Source: FW021-bin31 sp964558275 (GTDB taxonomy: Bacteria; Bacteroidota; Bacteroidia; Chitinophagales; Chitinophagaceae). From it: 9,147 nt of DNA. Below are positions 7,032 to 9,147 of this stretch, one piece after another. Under the pieces are notes generated by a model, which ran no database searches, was not told the origin of the DNA, and saw only the letters and a program-made list of their open reading frames with translations. The position numbers and the translations under genes are program-made. Within the stretch, counting starts at the first letter, position 1; the number at the start of each line of letters is the position of its first letter. Location of the stretch: positions 1 through 9,147 of the forward strand of contig CAZLDH010000116.1 of assembly GCA_964558275.1 (NCBI GenBank), given 5' to 3'.

Positions 7032-7694
7032 TCATTCCCGGTTAAATTTAGCAATTACCGTTTGCCGCCCTTTCACCTCTTCATTTAGACTGATTTTCAC
7101 ATCAATATCAGTCGGAAGAAATAAATCAACGCGGGAGCCAAACTTAATAAAACCAAGTTCTTCACTTTGCTTCACATCTTCACCTTCTTTATGATAATTA
7201 ACAATACGTCTTGCCATAGCTCCAGCGACTTGGCGAACCAAAATAGCTCCATGTTTTTCATGCTGAATTACCCCGGTATGTCTTTCATTCATTGTAGAAG
7301 ACTTGGGATGCCAAGCCACAAGATACTTGCCCGGATGATAAGCTGTTAACTTCACCTTGCCTTTTAAAGGATTATAATTACAATGCACATTCAGCGGGCT
7401 CATAAAGATAGAAATTTGAAGGCGCTTATCCTGAAAATACTCCGACTCAATCGTTTCTTCAATAACCACAACCTTTCCGTCTGCCGGAGCTATAATGGCA
7501 TCATCATCAATAGTTATTTCTCGTTTAGGGATACGAAAAAAGGATACAATCCATAGGAATAGAACTAAAAAAATAAAACTAAAAATACCTGTCAAAATCG
7601 TCAAGGGAACGGTTAACCACAAAATAACATCTATAACCAATAACACGAAAAAAGCTATAGCAATACTGGCAAATCCTTCTCGATGAATATACAT
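7032..7694 (-). CDS. psd: Phosphatidylserine decarboxylase proenzyme (short, membrane-anchored type)
   Basis: This enzyme converts phosphatidylserine to phosphatidylethanolamine at the inner membrane. At 220 residues it belongs to the short PSD group. Residues about 9-54 form one or two membrane segments. IAPADGKV (68-75) carries the conserved Asp72, FMSPLNVHCNYNPLKG (97-112) carries His104, and FGSRVD (185-190) is the self-cleavage site: cutting between Gly186 and Ser187 would give a large beta chain and a 34-residue alpha chain with an N-terminal pyruvoyl group. All expected maturation residues are present. The partner pssA is not in the window. A perfect TATCTTTG box lies 17 bases before the ATG, so psd is likely the first gene of the long minus-strand series; the next gene follows after 95 bases. 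Confidence 0.95.
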   Translation of the reverse strand: MYIHREGFASIAIAFFVLLVIDVILWLTVPLTILTGIFSFIFLVLFLWIVSFFRIPKREITIDDDAIIAPADGKVVVIEETIESEYFQDKRLQISIFMSPLNVHCNYNPLKGKVKLTAYHPGKYLVAWHPKSSTMNERHTGVIQHEKHGAILVRQVAGAMARRIVNYHKEGEDVKQSEELGFIKFGSRVDLFLPTDIDVKISLNEEVKGRQTVIAKFNRE

Positions 7695-7711
7695 AGACTA
7701 ATGATTAAATG

Positions 7712-7719
7712 CAAAGATA
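7712..7719 (-). promoter_or_regulatory. Candidate psd promoter (-7 box)
   Basis: The minus strand reads TATCTTTG, a full TAnnTTTG match, 17 bases before the psd ATG, giving a leader of about 12 bases. No TTG -33 element is visible at 19-21 bases. Instead two A6 tracts within GGAAAAAAG (7721-7729 and 7742-7750 in plus coordinates) lie 21 bases apart upstream. It shares the 11-mer TATCTTTGCAT with the promoter at 8105 on the other strand. Confidence 0.6.
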
Positions 7720-7782
7720 ACTTTTTTCCCATATAGCATATCTTTTTTCCTATATTGATTTTATATCATCTCATAGAGAAAC

Positions 7783-7790
7783 TAACTTTG
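7783..7790 (+). promoter_or_regulatory. Candidate promoter (-7 box) for the small RNA
   Basis: TAACTTTG is a full match to TAnnTTTG. A TTG at 7755-7757 lies 25 bases upstream, longer than the usual 19-21 spacing, so the -33 part is uncertain. Transcription starting about five to seven bases downstream of the box would begin at 7795-7797, exactly where the closing stem of the predicted RNA starts. No annotated-length gene follows on this strand before the terminator at 7884-7927. Confidence 0.5.
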
Positions 7791-7795
7791 CCATT

Positions 7796-7927
7796 GTGAC
7801 ATGGATTTCTACTCCATATTGTACTTAATATTGCCTTACATGGCAACTGATCTTTTTTATAAAGCAAAACAATTCATGTCACCAAAAAAGGGGTTATCTT
7901 CATCCGTGATAGCCTCTTTTTGTTTTT
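7796..7927 (+). ncRNA. Candidate structured small RNA, 6S-like layout, about 130 nt
   Basis: The 5' arm GTGACATGGATT (7796-7807) pairs with AATTCATGTCAC (7871-7882) in 12 consecutive pairs with a single G-U. The enclosed stretch is mostly unpaired, with a hairpin TTGCC-TTACAT-GGCAA (7831-7846) and a small one CTTT-TTTAT-AAAG (7852-7864). An intrinsic terminator follows two bases after the closing stem. Promoter, closed stem, open interior with apical hairpin and terminator together describe an independent RNA gene. A closing stem, a large internal bubble and an end hairpin resemble 6S RNA, whose Bacteroidota form is called 6S-Flavo, but I cannot confirm that family from memory. The alternative is a 45-codon ORF from the ATG at 7801 to 7938, which would have to read through the terminator. 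Confidence 0.6.
7884..7927 (+). terminator. Intrinsic terminator of the small RNA
   Basis: GGGGTTATC (7890-7898) pairs with GATAGCCTC (7908-7916) across a 9-base loop, with two G-T wobbles. The stem is lengthened by A-T pairs between 7885-7889 and 7917-7921, and is followed by TTTTTGTTTTT. It has the form of a plus-strand terminator. Because no long plus-strand gene lies upstream and psd is transcribed away from it, it must serve a short transcript starting within this gap. Confidence 0.8.
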
Positions 7928-8039
7928 ATCTGTCGTAACATAGAAGATGATTATGAGATAATTTTCCCGTAAGGAGCTAATACTAAGGTTTAGCGTAGTC
8001 TGAACAATAACAAAATTCTAAAAGTCAAAAATACAACAC
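7928..8039. other. Gene-free stretch between the small RNA and the sigma-54-like promoter
   Basis: No ORF of useful size is seen here. The only structure noticed is an inverted repeat GCTAA (7976-7980) and TTAGC (7990-7994), separated by nine bases and about 48-66 bases upstream of the GG of the sigma-54-like element. That is within the range where an activator could bind, but 5-bp arms in AT-rich DNA are weak evidence. Confidence 0.25.
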
Positions 8040-8056
8040 TTGGTATAATCCTTGCA
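8040..8056 (+). promoter_or_regulatory. Candidate sigma-54 (-24/-12) promoter for the exported protein gene
   Basis: TTGGTATAATCCTTGCA carries GG (8042-8043) and GC (8054-8055) exactly ten bases apart, and TTGCA is the full -12 consensus. Against TGGCACG-N4-TTGCA the -24 half keeps TGG and the A two bases on, but has T for the usual C. The transcript would start near 8067, about 77 bases before the ATG at 8144. Whether this organism has RpoN cannot be seen here. Confidence 0.4.
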
Positions 8057-8104
8057 TTTGTACGAAATAAGAATAACTGCAAAACTGTTTATAAAAGACC
8101 TTTA

Positions 8105-8112
8105 TATCTTTG
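8105..8112 (+). promoter_or_regulatory. Candidate primary-sigma promoter (-7 box) for the exported protein gene
   Basis: TATCTTTG is a full TAnnTTTG match, 31 bases before the ATG, giving a leader of about 25 bases that is A/T-rich (ATCTAAATTTAAAAA before the start), as is usual for translation starts in this phylum. The expected -33 region (around 8082-8090) reads AAACTGTTT and has no clear TTG. Confidence 0.6.
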
Positions 8113-8143
8113 CATCTATTACCATAACATCTAAATTTAAAAA

Positions 8144-8626
8144 ATGAAAAAAATTATCCTTGCCGCTTTTCTAATGATTGGAACACCTGCATTAATGAGT
8201 TCAATGAGCTCATGTAGCACATTAGGCGGAATGAGTGGCAACTCAATCCAAACCATTAGTAAAGTAGCTAATATTGCATCTACAGCAAATCAAATTGCCA
8301 ATCTTCTAGGGATAAATTTGGGCCTGAATAATAATCAACAGTCTTCTGTCGCCGGAATATTTAAAGACTACATTAAAGGCTCTAATGGCATAGCCTCTTT
8401 AGCCAAAAGCAATAAAAGTACTTACGCTAAAAAACTATCCAAGCTAAATGGAGGAACATTAAGTAAGTTAGGAGATGTTTTAACCATTGCTCAATATGCT
8501 AAACTTTTAGACTTTGGGAAAAAAGATAATTCTAATGGTTCTTTTTTAAGTGGATTAAAAGGGGGGAATGATTTATCTAGTAGCGCTGTAAATGTATTAA
8601 GTGGATTACTACTTAATAACTTATAA
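8144..8626 (+). CDS. Small exported protein of unknown function, possible lipoprotein
   Basis: This is a 160-residue protein I do not recognise. Residues 1-23 are a signal sequence (MKK, then IILAAFLMIGTPALMSS). Cys24 in SMSSC would be the lipidated residue, though Met at the -3 position makes the lipobox imperfect. The mature part is rich in Ser, Gly, Asn, Leu and Lys, with predicted helices at about 35-58 and 105-124, a Lys-rich middle (88-100) and a hydrophobic C-terminal end (SAVNVLSGLLLNNL). It contains no Glu, Arg, His or Trp, one Cys and one Pro. It is monocistronic: two promoter candidates lie upstream and a strong terminator starts 11 bases after the stop. The strong punctuation suggests a well-expressed, separately regulated periplasmic or membrane-bound protein. 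Start choice is clear: the ATG directly precedes the signal sequence and follows an A-rich leader. Confidence 0.85.
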   Translation: MKKIILAAFLMIGTPALMSSMSSCSTLGGMSGNSIQTISKVANIASTANQIANLLGINLGLNNNQQSSVAGIFKDYIKGSNGIASLAKSNKSTYAKKLSKLNGGTLSKLGDVLTIAQYAKLLDFGKKDNSNGSFLSGLKGGNDLSSSAVNVLSGLLLNNL

Positions 8627-8636
8627 TAGACTACAT

Positions 8637-8684
8637 CAATAAAAAAAGAGTTATCTCTATTATGAGGCAACTCTTTTTTTATTG
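8637..8684. terminator. Bidirectional intrinsic terminator between convergent genes
   Basis: The arms at 8637-8652 (CAATAAAAAAAGAGTT) and 8669-8684 are perfect 16-base inverse complements around a 16-base loop, in which CTC and GAG can pair further. The A7 and T7 tracts give a U-run on either strand, so it can stop transcription of the exported-protein gene (stop at 8626) and of fabD arriving from the other side (stop at 8703). The pairing is exact and the position fits both genes. Confidence 0.9.
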
Positions 8685-8702
8685 AATAATAAGATCCAAT
8701 TT

Positions 8703-9147
8703 CTAACTCAATCCTTCCAAAGTCAAAGTTTTTCTCTCCTCCTCACCTCTGTTAATTTTGTTAATCAACCCTCTTAATACTTTTCCCGGACCACATTCTA
8801 CATATTCTGTCACTCCTTCCTGAAGCATATTTTGTACAGATTGTGTCCAACGAACAGGAGAAGTCAATTGATTAATCAGATTTTCTTTTATCGTTTCCGG
8901 ATCAGAAACTGCTTCCGCAGTCACGTTCTGATATATCGGACAAACAGGTTCGTGAAATTGGATACTATTGATAGCTTCCTGCAATTCTTTCTTTGCAGCA
9001 CCCATCAAAGAAGAATGAAAAGCACCGCCAACCGGGAGCAACAACGCACGTTTGGCACCTGCAGCCTTAAATCTTTTGCAAGCTTCATCAACCCCTTTCA
9101 AACTACCGGAAATAACCAGCTGTCCCGGACAATTGTAATTGGCAGGA
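8703..9147 (-). CDS. fabD: Malonyl-CoA:ACP transacylase, C-terminal half (runs off right edge)
   Basis: FabD loads malonyl groups onto acyl carrier protein for fatty acid synthesis in the cytosol. The frame is open from the right edge (first full codon at 9144-9146) to the TAG at 8703, giving 147 of an expected roughly 290-300 residues. The fragment opens with PANYNCPGQLVISG, which matches the family's AN-NSPGQ-VISG segment. It continues with LPVGGAFHSSLM, whose His (44th visible residue) is the catalytic base equivalent to E. coli His201, and ends with QLTSPVRWTQSVQNM and ECGPGKVLRGL. The nucleophilic Ser in GHSLGE lies beyond the edge. It converges on the exported-protein gene and uses the shared terminator at 8637-8684. 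An internal Met/Leu start near 9101 would cut the conserved block and is not the true start. Confidence 0.95.
   Translation of the reverse strand, partial: PANYNCPGQLVISGSLKGVDEACKRFKAAGAKRALLLPVGGAFHSSLMGAAKKELQEAINSIQFHEPVCPIYQNVTAEAVSDPETIKENLINQLTSPVRWTQSVQNMLQEGVTEYVECGPGKVLRGLINKINRGEEERKTLTLEGLS

Noticed and set aside
7167..7686. Plus-strand ORFs inside psd (7167-7349, 7495-7686)
   Set aside because: Shadows of psd, which is supported by the FGSRVD cleavage site and other motifs.
7695..8143. Riboswitch or leader peptide in front of psd or the exported-protein gene
   Set aside because: The psd leader is only about 12 bases, and the terminator at 7884-7927 is too far from and unconnected to the gene at 8144, with two separate promoters in between.
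1..9147. Defence system, CRISPR array, transposon, integron or tRNA
   Set aside because: No repeats, transposase, recombinase, nuclease or cloverleaf was seen; gene content is conserved envelope and lipid metabolism.

Overview
The window reads as chromosomal DNA of an AT-rich member of the Bacteroidota, probably Chitinophagaceae or a close relative. The placement is inferred from gene content, the BamA and PorG-type sequences, A-rich start regions with little Shine-Dalgarno signal, and several matches to the Bacteroidota -7 promoter element TAnnTTTG. No mobile element, CRISPR array, tRNA or rRNA was seen.

Positions 1-7694 hold eight genes, all on the minus strand. In transcription order they are psd (phosphatidylserine decarboxylase), an alpha/beta hydrolase, a CBS-pair/ACT-like protein, a short Omp85-family outer-membrane protein with one POTRA domain, nadK, a DUF6089/PorG-type outer-membrane protein, uppS and the N-terminal 427 codons of bamA, which runs off the left edge. 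Gaps of 1 to 24 bases join most of them. Larger gaps lie before the hydrolase (95), the Omp85-like gene (78) and uppS (152). The gaps before the hydrolase and uppS hold promoter candidates. The common theme is envelope building: phospholipid, undecaprenyl phosphate, outer-membrane protein insertion and probably type IX secretion.

Positions 7695-8143 separate psd from a plus-strand gene and are the most interesting part. A perfect -7 box is followed about six bases later by a 12-bp stem that closes over about 63 bases, and then by a textbook intrinsic terminator. Together they look like an undescribed or unannotated small RNA of about 130 nt, with a 6S-like overall shape. Further right lie a good sigma-54-type -24/-12 match and a second TAnnTTTG promoter, both facing the plus-strand gene.

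Positions 8144-8626 encode a 160-residue exported protein, possibly a lipoprotein, of unknown function; it has no Glu, Arg, His or Trp. A perfect 16-bp-stem bidirectional terminator separates it from the convergent 3' part of fabD (8703 to the right edge). The window is mainly a housekeeping envelope cluster. The candidate small RNA and the doubly promoted small exported protein are what deserve a second look.
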